Shown here: piece after piece, positions 1 to 9,311 of the stretch
How positions within the stretch are numbered: position 1 is the first letter of the stretch
Layout: each line of letters opens with the position of its first letter
Source of the DNA: an uncultured Roseburia sp.
GTDB taxonomy: Bacteria > Bacillota > Clostridia > Lachnospirales > Lachnospiraceae
Assembly (NCBI GenBank): GCA_947174805.1
Contig: CAMWKH010000016.1
Span: forward strand, 1-60,651
Reading direction: 5' to 3'
Length of the DNA stretch: 60,651 bases
The notes under the pieces: model-generated
The model's database searches: none
What the model was told of the DNA's origin: nothing
What the model saw: the letters and a program-made list of their open reading frames with translations, nothing else
Made by a program: the position numbers and the translations under genes

Positions 1-84
1 TGTAACAAAGAGAATCCCGTATTTATGCGGGTTCTGGCGTTTCGCAAACGCCTATTCAAGAAAGGATTTTTGAAAGGAGCCCAC

Positions 85-741
85 ATGTATATTCAGTTAA
101 ATGGACAAGTTATCTACTATGAGAAAACCGGGGAAGGTTCCCCCATCATTTTAGCACACGGAAATGGTGATACCCACAAAATTTTTGATATTTTAATCCC
201 GGAGCTATCCAGAAAACACACTGTATATGCTTTAGACACCAGAGGCCACGGAGAAAGCGCATCCCCGGAGCAATACCACTACAGCGACATGGCGGAGGAT
301 ATCGCCGCATTTGTCCACGCCCTGGACCTTACAAAACCTGCTTTTTACGGCTTCAGCGACGGCGGCATCACGGGTCTTATCTGCGCCAGCAGATACCCCA
401 GCCTGTTTTCCTCCCTTGTGGTAAGCGGCGCAAATCTCTCCCCCAGGGGGCTTAAATTTCCTGTGCGCCTCTACTTTCGCAGGGCTTACATAAAAAAGAA
501 GGACAAGCTCACCGCCCTTATGTTAAAAGAACCTCACATCACCAAATACGAACTCTCCCGGATTACGGTTTCCACCCTGGTATTGGCCGGGTCAAAAGAT
601 ATCGTGAAAAAAAGAGAGACGAAAAAGATTGCAAAATATATCCCTCATGCCACACTGCATATTCTGCCTGGGGAAGATCATAGCAGCTATGTCATCCACA
701 GCCCCAAGCTGTTTCCTCTCCTTATGGATTTCTGGCATTAA
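85..741 (+). CDS. alpha/beta hydrolase fold protein
   Basis: A 218-residue alpha/beta hydrolase. The oxyanion-loop motif HGNGD lies near residue 25, and the nucleophile elbow GFSDGG (serine in a G-x-S-x-G context) near residue 90. A late acidic residue (SKDIV) and the histidine in GEDHSS complete a plausible triad. An in-frame ATG exists 60 nt upstream at 25, but the start at 85 has a GAAAGGAG ribosome site and begins the family fold directly. There is no signal peptide, so it should be cytoplasmic. The substrate cannot be told from the sequence. It is a lone gene followed by a hairpin. Confidence 0.85.
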   Translation: MYIQLNGQVIYYEKTGEGSPIILAHGNGDTHKIFDILIPELSRKHTVYALDTRGHGESASPEQYHYSDMAEDIAAFVHALDLTKPAFYGFSDGGITGLICASRYPSLFSSLVVSGANLSPRGLKFPVRLYFRRAYIKKKDKLTALMLKEPHITKYELSRITVSTLVLAGSKDIVKKRETKKIAKYIPHATLHILPGEDHSSYVIHSPKLFPLLMDFWH

Positions 742-749
742 TGAAAAAA

Positions 750-779
750 CCGCCAGCCTTTTTATTTTTGGGCTGGCGG
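750..779 (+). terminator. hairpin downstream of hydrolase gene
   Basis: A perfect 9-bp stem (CCGCCAGCC/GGCTGGCGG) with a T-rich 12-nt loop begins 8 nt after the stop codon. The T tract lies in the loop rather than after the stem, so it may be a weak or atypical terminator. Confidence 0.6.
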
Positions 780-976
780 CTTATGCTATACAACGACCTT
801 TGTTTTGGCATTTAATTCTTAGTACTCAAGTTCCTTATTTTCACCGGTGTAAATCCCTTATTCAGTTATCACGACCGCTATATTTAGTTATTGCTAATTA
901 TATTTTGTATGAACTCCTTATTGCTGGCAACAATGTACATTAGAATTACTAAAGTACATCAAAAAGGAGATCTCGT

Positions 977-1309
977 ATGACAGATTTAAATTTTCAGATT
1001 ATCGGCCGGAAAATTAAAGAGCGCAGAAAAGAACTGCATATCACCCAGGAAGCCATTGCCAACTATTTGGACATAAATCCCAGCCACATCTCCAACATTG
1101 AATGCGGCCGGGCAAACCCCTCCCTGACGATTTTAGTAAAAATTGCAAATTACTTAGAATGCAGCGTAGACTTCTTTATCAGCCAGGAATACACCTTTGA
1201 CGCTTCCAGGCAAAAGACCTCTTCTTTAGATGAAAAAATTATGGAGAAGCTGAAATACAGCGATTCAGATAAAAAGCTTAAAATTTTACAGATGATTGAT
1301 ATTCTTTAA
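977..1309 (+). CDS. XRE-family helix-turn-helix transcriptional regulator
   Basis: A 110-residue DNA-binding protein with a Cro/CI-type helix-turn-helix at about residues 10-65 (TQEAIANYLDINPSHISNIE as the core). The C-terminal tail, about 40 residues, is short and charged and may serve dimerisation. An AAGGAG ribosome site lies 9 nt before the ATG. Its stop codon overlaps that of the convergent small gene at 1306-1554. Target genes are unknown. Single-domain XRE proteins of this size are common next to mobile or variable genes. Confidence 0.88.
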   Translation: MTDLNFQIIGRKIKERRKELHITQEAIANYLDINPSHISNIECGRANPSLTILVKIANYLECSVDFFISQEYTFDASRQKTSSLDEKIMEKLKYSDSDKKLKILQMIDIL

Positions 1310-1554
1310 GAAAATTTTTCTCCAGAAAATATTCTAAATGCGTATTTAATCCCCAAGAAAAAACCTTCCCGTTCTGAAATCTTTGTCATTTCATAGAGAA
1401 GGTTTTTTAATTCTTCAATCTCTTCCTCATTCATTGCTTTTTGGTATACCCTTATGCGCTTCTCGATTTCCCTGCCGATTCCGGCATCCATTATAATAAA
1501 ATCTTTTTCATAGGTAATGATTTCATCAAAAATTTTTTCCAGTAATTTGGCCAT
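1306..1554 (-). CDS. small helical protein of unknown function
   Basis: An 82-residue charged, mostly helical protein with no signal peptide or membrane segment and no domain I can name. It ends in a hydrophobic GFFLGIKYAFRIF stretch. I accept it as a gene because a decayed relative sits at 9312-9452: the first 20 codons and the 3' end align, with the middle deleted. It converges on the XRE regulator with overlapping stops. A GGAGAG ribosome site precedes the ATG. Confidence 0.6.
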   Translation of the reverse strand: MAKLLEKIFDEIITYEKDFIIMDAGIGREIEKRIRVYQKAMNEEEIEELKNLLYEMTKISEREGFFLGIKYAFRIFSGEKFS

Positions 1555-1654
1555 TGCAAGTCTCTCCTTATAATAGATAATGTTTTTTTTCTTACCCGCC
1601 GCTGTATCCTCCTATTCTTTTTTTCATCATCAGCCGGAATAGAAAATTTATTCA

Positions 1655-3373
1655 TTACCTGATACCGGATTTTTCTTCATCTGCCGCCATCACCTTACAC
1701 CGTTTCTTATAACAGGCAATCCCATACCTGCGAATGGTAGTCATACCGTCGTCAATCAGACTCTCCTCATAATTCCTGTCCCTAATCTGCTTTAACGCCT
1801 CCCTGCACCCTTCCTCAAATGTCGCCTTTTCTGCGTACTTCAATTCAATGATAATCCCAATATCCTTATCCTCCACCTCCACGCTGATGTCGCTGTACCC
1901 TTCCCCCGATTCTGCATTGGATTTGACTGACCAGCCCTCCATGCCTGCAAACAGGCCAAGTAAAATGCCATGGTAAAAATTTTCCTTCATCTCTTTTCTG
2001 GCATTCGTGTCACGGATGCTGATGGTTTTCCGCAAATAAGACGTAAATCCTTTCTCAATTACAGCCACATCATTTTCCTCAAAGGCCCTGCAGAAGTTCT
2101 TAAGCGTCTCTATGTCTTGTCTGGTTTCTGTCTTAAACCATTCCTGTATCTGCTCCTCAAATATCCACTGTATTTCCTTATTGGGAATGACCAGCCCTGT
2201 CATGCCGTTGTCATCCTCCCCCCGCTGTGTCAGGTAACCTGTGGTAAAAAGAATACTCCATAAATTATCAATTTTAGAATCCAAATCCCGGTAGGTCAGT
2301 TCCTGGCGGATTTTCTTTTTAATGCTTTCACCGCCAATCAGCCGTTCAATTTCATTTTTGGTAACCCCATCCGCTTTCTCTAAAAAACTTCTGATGATGC
2401 TGTTGCTGCTGGTATTTACCCAGTAATTCTGCGGCTTTACCACACTTCTATCACGCAAATCTCCGCAATAATTAATCACATCCCATGGACAGTATATTTC
2501 CTGACTGCCAAAGAGGTAGCCGTCATACCATTCCTTTATGGCATCATACTGGCTGGTTAACCTGTAATACTGAAGCATCTGCCTGACTTCCCCGTCCGTA
2601 AAGCCAAAATATTCCATATAACGTACATCCTTTGCGGTAAATACTTTAAGATTGTTGAATCCGGAAAAAATGCTCTCCTTGGATATTCTAAGGCATCCTG
2701 TTAAAACAGCAAAATTCAAGCTGTCGTTTGTTTTAAATGCATTTTCAAACAAAATTCTGATGAACTCCACCATGGCATCATAATAACCTGACTGATATGC
2801 CCTGTCTAACGGCACATCGTATTCGTCAATGAGCATCACAACACTCTGGCCATAATGTTTCTGCAAAAGCTGGGACATCAACCGCAGGCTGTCCTTTAAA
2901 AGCTCATCTGACATGGTAAAAGCGCCGGATTCATCTATATTGATAAGGGCCTCGTACCGTTTTTGTTCTATTCCGGTGAGAGAACCGCTGTCCGCCAAAA
3001 ACTGGAATCGCAATGCCTCGTTCCCAATAATATTCCTAAACATCCCTTTTGCCTCGTTAAAATTTTCTCCCCTTGCAGATTTTAATGTGATGGATATTGC
3101 CGGAAATTTCCCCATAAATGCATCACAAAGCTTTTTTTCTCTGGAAATATCCAGTCCCTCAAAAAGTCTGCCGTCAGAGCCCACCTCAAAAAAATGTTTC
3201 AGCATACTCATATTTAAGGTTTTTCCAAACCGTCTCGGGCGTGTAAACAGGTTTACTTTTCCGGGATTTTCCAGAAATGTTTTGATAAGTTCCGTTTTGT
3301 CCACGTAGTAATATCCTTTTTCACGCAATTCTTGAAAATTTTCAATCCCCAGCGGAAGCATCGCTTTTTCCAT
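1655..3373 (-). CDS. AAA-ATPase-like / PD-(D/E)XK nuclease family protein
   Basis: A 572-residue protein of the AAA-ATPase_like plus PDDEXK_9 family. The N-terminus has the family signature (YYVDKTELI, then RPRRFGKTLNMSM, which contains the Walker A equivalent), and a Walker B-like segment, VVMLIDEYD, lies near residue 180. The C-terminal 100 residues carry a nuclease-like core, GYSDISVEVEDKD followed by IIELKYAEK. These proteins are abundant in gut Firmicutes and Bacteroidetes, are often multicopy, and their role is unsettled. The start has a GAGGGA ribosome site. The last 63 nt of similarity recur near 14,493-14,555, showing that a second copy once lay beside flagellin 3. Confidence 0.85.
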   Translation of the reverse strand: MEKAMLPLGIENFQELREKGYYYVDKTELIKTFLENPGKVNLFTRPRRFGKTLNMSMLKHFFEVGSDGRLFEGLDISREKKLCDAFMGKFPAISITLKSARGENFNEAKGMFRNIIGNEALRFQFLADSGSLTGIEQKRYEALINIDESGAFTMSDELLKDSLRLMSQLLQKHYGQSVVMLIDEYDVPLDRAYQSGYYDAMVEFIRILFENAFKTNDSLNFAVLTGCLRISKESIFSGFNNLKVFTAKDVRYMEYFGFTDGEVRQMLQYYRLTSQYDAIKEWYDGYLFGSQEIYCPWDVINYCGDLRDRSVVKPQNYWVNTSSNSIIRSFLEKADGVTKNEIERLIGGESIKKKIRQELTYRDLDSKIDNLWSILFTTGYLTQRGEDDNGMTGLVIPNKEIQWIFEEQIQEWFKTETRQDIETLKNFCRAFEENDVAVIEKGFTSYLRKTISIRDTNARKEMKENFYHGILLGLFAGMEGWSVKSNAESGEGYSDISVEVEDKDIGIIIELKYAEKATFEEGCREALKQIRDRNYEESLIDDGMTTIRRYGIACYKKRCKVMAADEEKSGIR

Positions 3374-3600
3374 ACCATCCCTCTTTTCCTGAAAATAGTC
3401 TCTCCTGTATCATTCGTGTCCTTGTAACAGTATAACATAAATTAGTTGAAAAAAATATTTTTTATCTGCCCTTATTTCATCTTACTATAGTACAAACTCA
3501 AAGAGCTGAAAAAAACTGACTATATTTATCTTCTACAAAAAGAAAAAATTCTGATTGATAAGATTCAGAATACTCTTCAAAACAAAACTTTAAAATTATA

Positions 3601-3798
3601 TCAAAAATGTATTTCTATGCCAGATTCTTCTCTCGCTTCAAGATGCTGCAACTTCAAAATCCTGGAAAAAAGTGCAGCTCCGATCACTTGTACACAGTCC
3701 TTATATTCGTATATTTTCAAGTGTATCCTACGCTGTATCCCCTTCTCCATCTCTACAACATATGGAATCTTTTGATGAGTTTTATTGTTTTTATCCAA
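3601..3798 (-). CDS. possible small ORF or gene remnant
   Basis: A 65-codon reading frame opening with TTG, with an internal ATG 16 codons in and no convincing ribosome site. Composition is protein-like (mixed charged and hydrophobic, no low complexity), but I recognise no family. It lies divergently upstream of flagellin 1. The region 3374-3814 otherwise holds only AT-rich spacer. It could be a decayed fragment or chance. Confidence 0.2.
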   Translation of the reverse strand: MDKNNKTHQKIPYVVEMEKGIQRRIHLKIYEYKDCVQVIGAALFSRILKLQHLEAREESGIEIHF

Positions 3799-3814
3799 AA
3801 TAATTAGTTAAGGC

Positions 3815-3842
3815 TAATATTTTTAGGAATGATTGCCGATGT
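3815..3842 (+). promoter_or_regulatory. sigma-28-type promoter of flagellin 1
   Basis: TAATATTT, then 12 nt, then GCCGATGT, close to the flagellar sigma (FliA/SigD) pattern TAAAGTTT-N11-GCCGATAA. It lies 72 nt upstream of the chosen start. The other two flagellin genes have similar elements. Confidence 0.75.
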
Positions 3843-3914
3843 AAGTATAAAGAATCGAAATCGGATATGAAACTCACCCAAAATATACAGGAATCGTCAT
3901 GGAGGACAAGGGGT

Positions 3915-5960
3915 ATGCCAGTAATTACACACAATATGCTGTCACAGTTTACAGAACGGCAGCTTAATATTACAGATAAAAATAAATCAAAATCTTCAGA
4001 AAAACTCTCATCGGGTTACCGGGTCAATCGCGGGGCGGATGATGCGGCGGGGCTTGCCATATCGGAAAAGCTGCGGTGGCAGGTGCGGGGGCTTGATCGG
4101 GCTTCACAAAATATTCGGGATGGAATGTCACTGCTCAATGTCGCTGACGGGGCGCTTGTAGAAGTGCACAGTATGCTGCGGAGAATGAATGAATTAGTTA
4201 TACAGGCTGCAAATGATTCTAATTCTTATTCTGACCGTGACGCAATCCAACAGGAAATTAATCTTCTTGTTCAAGAAATTGAACAAATCAGCACAGATAC
4301 AACATTTAACACCATGCCTGTTTTCAATGGCGAAAATGTACAGACAGCAGATACCGTCAATGATTTAACCCTAAGTTTGCCTCTGGGAACAAATGTAGCG
4401 ATAAACTCATCAAATATTGACCTTCTTCTTAATAGAAATGCAGATGGCAGCTATGAGTTACAAGATGGGCATACTTATACTTTTGATCGTAATGTTACTA
4501 ATGCTACTTTTCATATTGGAAATGGGGCAACTGTATCCGTTCAAAACACTATTTTAAATAATGTGGCCATTGTCTGCGACAGCGCAAAACTGTATTTATC
4601 CAATGTATCCATTGTAAATGAAAACATTTCATTAACATACCCCAAGGGATTTGAGGGAGCGCCTATTACCTGCAAAGGCAGTACGACAATTAACTACCTG
4701 GGAACCAACTATTTTCGCGGAACAAGGTATAGTTCTGCCCAAGGCGGTCCATTTAAAGACTACGCCGGTATCCAGGTCGATGCCGGAAACAGCCTGATTT
4801 TAAATGGAAACGGAAGCCTTGAGGCCAGTGGTTCAAACCTTGCTGCAGGGATTGGCTCCGGCTGGATCAGCAGCCAGACAAACAACACAGTGTCTGGAAA
4901 TATCACCATTCACAGCGGCTATATCAATGCATACAGTACACAAAACGGCGCAGGAATCGGCGGATGTTATGAAGGCGTAAATGGAAATATTGTCATAGAT
5001 GGCGGTTCTGTACACGCATCCAGCTGGGAGAGCGGCGCAGGGATTGGCACAGGCGCTATCATTTTGGGAACGCCGCAGCACGGCGGCAGTGTAATGATTA
5101 ACGGCGGTACTGTAGAAGCCGTCGGCGGACAAATTGATGGAGGAGCGGGAATTGGCGGCGGTTTTGGCTCCCACGGTGTAAATGTGACAATTTCAGACGG
5201 AACCGTTACTGCAAAAGGAGGAACTGGCGGCGCAGGGATTGGAAGTGGAAAAGTATATAACGGAATCCCATTAATCAGCGGAGATATTACTCTGTCCGGT
5301 GGAAATGTTACTGCTGTTGGCTCTACGGCCACTGGAGGAATAACTCCGGCGACACATCAGGGAGCTGCGATTGGCGTGGGGAGTTTTCATCCTATTGGCG
5401 GGATGACGGATCAGGATTGGTTGGATGGGTTTGGAACTTTGACCATGGATGGAGTCATAGGAGATATGCATATGGAAGGCTGCAGTGCCAAAGATGGGGT
5501 TAATTACATTTTTTTTTACAAAGGCGCTGTCACTGCTCCCCAGCCACCCCAGACAGATACGGAAAGCGGAGTATGGTGGATTCAAATGGGAGCAGCCAGC
5601 GGCAATGGCATTTTTATTTCTACAGGCAAAATTTCTCCGGCAGATTTAAAGATAGATAATCTGGAAGTTTTATCCCATGAAAAATCCGGGTTTGCCATGA
5701 CAAATATACAAAATGCTATCGACAAAGTTTCCAGTATCCGCGCCCACATTGGCGTACAATATAATCGACTGGAATATGGACAGCTAATTGATGACAATAC
5801 CGCCGAAAACTCCCAATCCGCCGAATCCCGCATCCGTGACACAGACATGGCCGCTGAAATGGTAAACCATTCCAGGCACAGTATTTTACAGCAGGCCGGA
5901 CAGTCCATGCTCTCCCAGGCAAACCAGATTCCAGAGGGAGTTCTGCGGCTTCTGCAGTAA
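3915..5960 (+). CDS. flagellin 1 with beta-helix-like central domain
   Basis: A 681-residue flagellin. Residues 1-130 and the last 110 are canonical D0/D1 regions (EKLSSGYRVNR, DDAAGLAISEKLRW; end AAEMVNHSRHSILQQAGQ). The start at 3915 has a GGAGG site at 3901-3905 and matches the starts of flagellins 2 and 3; the frame is open back to 3867 without a ribosome site. The middle carries six GxGIGxG-like turns spaced 25-40 residues, each followed by strands such as GNITIHSG. This resembles right-handed beta-helix surface domains rather than normal flagellin D2/D3. Several cysteines occur in the insert, which is unusual for flagellins. The insert should be exposed on the filament surface. Confidence 0.93.
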   Translation: MPVITHNMLSQFTERQLNITDKNKSKSSEKLSSGYRVNRGADDAAGLAISEKLRWQVRGLDRASQNIRDGMSLLNVADGALVEVHSMLRRMNELVIQAANDSNSYSDRDAIQQEINLLVQEIEQISTDTTFNTMPVFNGENVQTADTVNDLTLSLPLGTNVAINSSNIDLLLNRNADGSYELQDGHTYTFDRNVTNATFHIGNGATVSVQNTILNNVAIVCDSAKLYLSNVSIVNENISLTYPKGFEGAPITCKGSTTINYLGTNYFRGTRYSSAQGGPFKDYAGIQVDAGNSLILNGNGSLEASGSNLAAGIGSGWISSQTNNTVSGNITIHSGYINAYSTQNGAGIGGCYEGVNGNIVIDGGSVHASSWESGAGIGTGAIILGTPQHGGSVMINGGTVEAVGGQIDGGAGIGGGFGSHGVNVTISDGTVTAKGGTGGAGIGSGKVYNGIPLISGDITLSGGNVTAVGSTATGGITPATHQGAAIGVGSFHPIGGMTDQDWLDGFGTLTMDGVIGDMHMEGCSAKDGVNYIFFYKGAVTAPQPPQTDTESGVWWIQMGAASGNGIFISTGKISPADLKIDNLEVLSHEKSGFAMTNIQNAIDKVSSIRAHIGVQYNRLEYGQLIDDNTAENSQSAESRIRDTDMAAEMVNHSRHSILQQAGQSMLSQANQIPEGVLRLLQ

Positions 5961-6010
5961 AAATGCAGGTATAAAGTCTGTCTCATATCACAGCTTTGCA
6001 CCTGCATTTT
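5960..6010. terminator. bidirectional terminator between flagellin 1 and Rpn-family gene
   Basis: An 11-bp perfect stem (AAAATGCAGGT/ACCTGCATTTT) extended by AAAG/CTTT, directly after the flagellin stop. T runs on both strands suit termination of both convergent genes. Confidence 0.85.
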
Positions 6011-6018
6011 GGGATTTT

Positions 6019-6999
6019 CTATTTTTCATTGTCAATCAGATATTCTTCGTAGAGTTTATTTCTGTACTGCTTATCCTGCGCAGCCCGGATGACATCCTGG
6101 GAGCGGTTGCTCTCCATCAGCTTTGCAATTAACAGGGAAAGCCTGTTCTCGCCCTGTTCGATACCTTCTCTGCGGCCTTCCCTGATACCTTCCCTGATAC
6201 CTTCCCTTTTTATGGTTTTTGCCTCATATTCCAGCACTTTTCCGCCCATGACTGCCTTCACTCCTTCCTTCACTGAATTGTATTTTGCAGCGATATGCTC
6301 CAGTACCTTATTTGACATGTCAATGATGGTGCATCTTGTATATTCGCTGATGGCTCCCTGGTGTAAGAGTTCTTCCAGCCTGTTCTTAATAAGTTCATAT
6401 TCTTCCTTCAGTGAGACCAGCTTCGTTTTATCTTTCTCATATTCCTCAAACCGTGTTTCGTGGGAAAAGATATAAAAAGGAATCAGAAACAGAAGATTTT
6501 TTTCAAAAATCTCTTCCAGCATATACTGATGGGATTTCATCACCCGGATGTCATATTCCACATTTCCGCCCGGCGTCTCCATCCTGATTTTCAGCGTGTC
6601 GGGAACTGCTGCATGGTGCCTTAAAAACAGTACGGCGGAATGCGGAAGCGTTACCGTAAGGATGTTTCCTTTGATTTCCCCCTCGTCCAGTGCAATCTGG
6701 GTGTCGTATTCAAAGAACCTGACCAGCATGCTGTTGTCAATGCCGCTCTGGCATTCCAGATGGTATTTTTTTGTTTGTCTGCCCTCTATTTTAAAGTTGG
6801 TGTCCGTAATCCGCTCCTCTTCATTCCCGTCCTGCTGGTTTAAAAAGTGCTCATTTGGCGAGAAGACGATTTTTTCCTGCCCAGAATAGTGTTCGCCGAA
6901 TATTTCGTTTATCACAGGAATAATCAGGAAGCTGCAGTCGTTCAGCAGGGTGCGGAATACGTCATCATAAGGCGTGTTTGTAATCCTTATATTTTCCAT
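6019..6999 (-). CDS. Rpn-family recombination-promoting nuclease / putative transposase
   Basis: A 326-residue protein of the Rpn/YhgA-like PD-(D/E)XK superfamily. The N-terminus (NTPYDDVFRTLLND) and the nuclease-like core ITDTNFKIEG...YHLECQS near residues 65-85 are typical. A charged helical linker leads to a tail of REGI/REG repeats around residues 265-285, encoded by a short tandem nucleotide repeat near 6,172-6,210. The start has an AAAGGAG site. It converges on flagellin 1. In Escherichia coli, Rpn proteins promote RecA-independent recombination; whether this one acts on the flagellin genes is speculation. Confidence 0.85.
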   Translation of the reverse strand: MENIRITNTPYDDVFRTLLNDCSFLIIPVINEIFGEHYSGQEKIVFSPNEHFLNQQDGNEEERITDTNFKIEGRQTKKYHLECQSGIDNSMLVRFFEYDTQIALDEGEIKGNILTVTLPHSAVLFLRHHAAVPDTLKIRMETPGGNVEYDIRVMKSHQYMLEEIFEKNLLFLIPFYIFSHETRFEEYEKDKTKLVSLKEEYELIKNRLEELLHQGAISEYTRCTIIDMSNKVLEHIAAKYNSVKEGVKAVMGGKVLEYEAKTIKREGIREGIREGRREGIEQGENRLSLLIAKLMESNRSQDVIRAAQDKQYRNKLYEEYLIDNEK

Positions 7000-7143
7000 T
7001 GCTGTCTCCTTTTATTATATTTTAACATACCGCATATGTTTCCTCAATGGGAAAATACATGGCTTTAAGGTAAAAACAATTGGAGCGAGGTTATGTTGTG
7101 TTTCTAGGAAACATTTATAATATATGGTATTATTTGTTATAAC

Positions 7144-7170
7144 TAATGTTTCTCTCAAAATTGCCGATAT
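7144..7170 (+). promoter_or_regulatory. sigma-28-type promoter of flagellin 2
   Basis: TAATGTTT-N11-GCCGATAT, nearly the consensus flagellar promoter with exact spacing, 41 nt before the start codon. Confidence 0.85.
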
Positions 7171-7211
7171 ATTTAAAAAGAAATGGGATAAAGCGTCACG
7201 GAGGACAAATT

Positions 7212-9017
7212 ATGCAGGTTATCGCACACAATATGCTGTCACAGTTTGCGGAGCGGCAGCTTAATATTACAGATAATAATAAATCAAAATCTTCGGAAAA
7301 ACTCTCATCCGGCTACTGGGTCAACCGTGCAGCGGATGATGCGGCAGGGCTTGCCATATCAGAAAAGCTGCGGTGGCAGGTGCGGGGGTTAAACCGGGCA
7401 TCTTCCAATATTTCGGATGGTATTTCCCTCTGCCAGGTGGCGGAGGGGGCGCTGAATGAAGTTCATGCCATGCTGCATAGGATGAATGAGCTTGCCATTC
7501 AGGCTTCTAATGACAGCAATACCCAGGAGGACAGAAAAGCGATTCAGATGGAAATTGATGCACTGCTTGACGAAATTGACAGAATCGGGGATGATACGGA
7601 ATATAATACAATGAAACTGTTCCAGGGGGGATATACGGATGTACTGGATGCGAATGGGAATCCGGTGCGGCTTTGTGATATACCGATAACAGATTTTCAC
7701 CTTCCGGCTATTTCCAATGTAAATTTAAACGATGGACCGGTTTATATGGGCAGCCGGCACTACCTGAATTTATCCGCCACTCTGACAGAAAATGCATATA
7801 CAAACACCAATTTTGATTTGATTTTTGGCCGAGGCAGCACTTCTCATTCCTCCATAAAGGTAAAATATAAAAATGACAATGGAGAGACTGTAACAGTAAT
7901 CAAAGATTTGGATGATTTGCCAATCGAAAGCGAATCTTTTCAGGAAAACTTACAGCGATATGGTCGAGTCTACAAACTGAAAGATGGCGATATTGATTTA
8001 TCTATCATGCAGGAGATTTATATCGAACCACATACCGGAACTTCCCAGGATTATCGTATTAGCTACTCTTATATGAATAACAGCGACAAAATGCTTGACA
8101 TCGATTTTATGTTTAATGCCGATAGTGCTTACAACGATGACGACAATGTGGAAGGATATTTTATCGATGGTCAGCGTGTAGAAAATTTTAGTTTATATTC
8201 CACACGTTATGGCAACGATTTCTATATGAATTTGTTTAATCAGAATTCTCCCTATATTTATGATAGTTTCCGTAACTTCACCAGTTTTTCCATTGTGGAT
8301 GTAGACAACGCCCTGCCCTTTGCTGTAAAGGTAAGTTGGCAATATGGTTATGTTTCGGCTCCTGCTGCCCTTTCCATCGGAAATTATTATGCACATACCT
8401 GGGACTGGAACTACTACGAAAACCTTTCCCACAAATTAGGCGGCAATACAAATGGACAGGATTTGGCATTTTCTTTACTTTTTAATTATGAACAACTTCG
8501 CCCTGATACGGCATGGTCCACAGCTGCCGAATTTACCTACGGCTTCACCCAGACCAGCACCGATTCCAACCTGGCCGGAGTCCCCATCACCTATAACAAC
8601 ACCTCAAAAGTGCATGTAGACGTTCTGGATTTGTGGATTCAGGCAGGTGCAGTCGAAGGCAGCGGAATGTGGGTTTCCATAGGCGCAATGGACAGCGGCA
8701 TCCTTGGCATCCGTGGATTAGATGTGACGTCTCATGAAAATGCCCAAAGGTCAATGGAGCGTGTAAGGGAGGCAATCGAAAAGATTTCACAGCAGAGAAG
8801 CCTGATTGGCGTCCAGCAGAACCGCCTGGAACATGCCAAAGCGATTGATGACAATACCGCCGAAAACACCCAGGCCGCTGAATCCCGCATCCGTGACACA
8901 GACATGGCCGCTGAAATGGTGAATCATTCCAGACACAATATTTTACAACAGGCCGGGCAGTCTATGCTCTCCCAGGCAAACCAGATTCCAAAGGGAGTTC
9001 TGCAGCTTCTACAATAG
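7212..9017 (+). CDS. flagellin 2
   Basis: A 601-residue flagellin with the same D0/D1 ends as its neighbours (starts MQVIAHNMLSQF, ends GVLQLLQ) and a central region of about 350 residues rich in aromatic, Asp and Asn residues, unrelated to the inserts of flagellins 1 and 3. The start at 7212 is set by GGAGG at 7200-7204 and by alignment with flagellin 3; the frame is open 66 nt further upstream, but those codons overlap the promoter. The TLR5-contact region reads HRMNELAIQASND, so the arginine that follows the R-x spacing in Salmonella (RVREL) is asparagine here. Confidence 0.93.
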   Translation: MQVIAHNMLSQFAERQLNITDNNKSKSSEKLSSGYWVNRAADDAAGLAISEKLRWQVRGLNRASSNISDGISLCQVAEGALNEVHAMLHRMNELAIQASNDSNTQEDRKAIQMEIDALLDEIDRIGDDTEYNTMKLFQGGYTDVLDANGNPVRLCDIPITDFHLPAISNVNLNDGPVYMGSRHYLNLSATLTENAYTNTNFDLIFGRGSTSHSSIKVKYKNDNGETVTVIKDLDDLPIESESFQENLQRYGRVYKLKDGDIDLSIMQEIYIEPHTGTSQDYRISYSYMNNSDKMLDIDFMFNADSAYNDDDNVEGYFIDGQRVENFSLYSTRYGNDFYMNLFNQNSPYIYDSFRNFTSFSIVDVDNALPFAVKVSWQYGYVSAPAALSIGNYYAHTWDWNYYENLSHKLGGNTNGQDLAFSLLFNYEQLRPDTAWSTAAEFTYGFTQTSTDSNLAGVPITYNNTSKVHVDVLDLWIQAGAVEGSGMWVSIGAMDSGILGIRGLDVTSHENAQRSMERVREAIEKISQQRSLIGVQQNRLEHAKAIDDNTAENTQAAESRIRDTDMAAEMVNHSRHNILQQAGQSMLSQANQIPKGVLQLLQ

Positions 9018-9109
9018 AAACAAATATCTAAAAATAACCTGTTTTTGATAAATATGTGACGCAGGAAGATATAGAAAAAGAACCAGGAATCAAAAAGGAG
9101 CTGAACAGC

Positions 9110-9304
9110 ATGTCAGGTATTGCTGCTTTAAACTTTAGGGAAGGGCAGATGGAAGGAAGAAAAGAAGGCCGGATCATCTCTTTATATTATGATGCGGATT
9201 TGTCTGTGGAAGAAATTGCAAAAAAAGTCAACTGCGCCATATCAGATGTAGAAGCCGTGCTGGATAATATGGATGTAACAGAAATAGGGATAAGGAAAGT
9301 ATAA
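9110..9304 (+). pseudogene. remnant tail of an Rpn-family gene
   Basis: About 64 codons beginning at an ATG with GGAG 9 nt upstream; a GTG at 9056 is possible. The sequence FREGQMEGRKEGR followed by a short helix-turn-helix-like LSVEEIAKKVNCAISDVEAV matches the C-terminal tail style of Rpn-family proteins, without the nuclease domain. I read it as the leftover 3' end of a nuclease gene once beside flagellin 2. A translated small protein cannot be excluded. Confidence 0.5.
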
Positions 9305-9311
9305 ATCCTCC

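Noticed and set aside
629..943. Open frame of 104 codons overlapping the hydrolase 3' end
   Set aside because: It is out of frame with the hydrolase, crosses its hairpin, has no ribosome site and no protein-like conservation that I recognise.
3867..3914. Longer N-terminus for flagellin 1 (and the 66 nt before 7212 for flagellin 2)
   Set aside because: The downstream ATGs have GGAGG sites and match flagellin 3 exactly; the extensions overlap leader or promoter sequence.
4840..5390. Repeated GGCGG/GGAAC motifs considered as a CRISPR-like or intergenic repeat array
   Set aside because: The repeats are in frame, divergent in sequence, of unequal spacing, and encode GxGIGxG turns within a coding region.
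4833..6007. Several open frames on the minus strand within flagellin 1
   Set aside because: They are antisense shadows of the GC-rich repeats, high in Pro, Ala and Cys, without ribosome sites.
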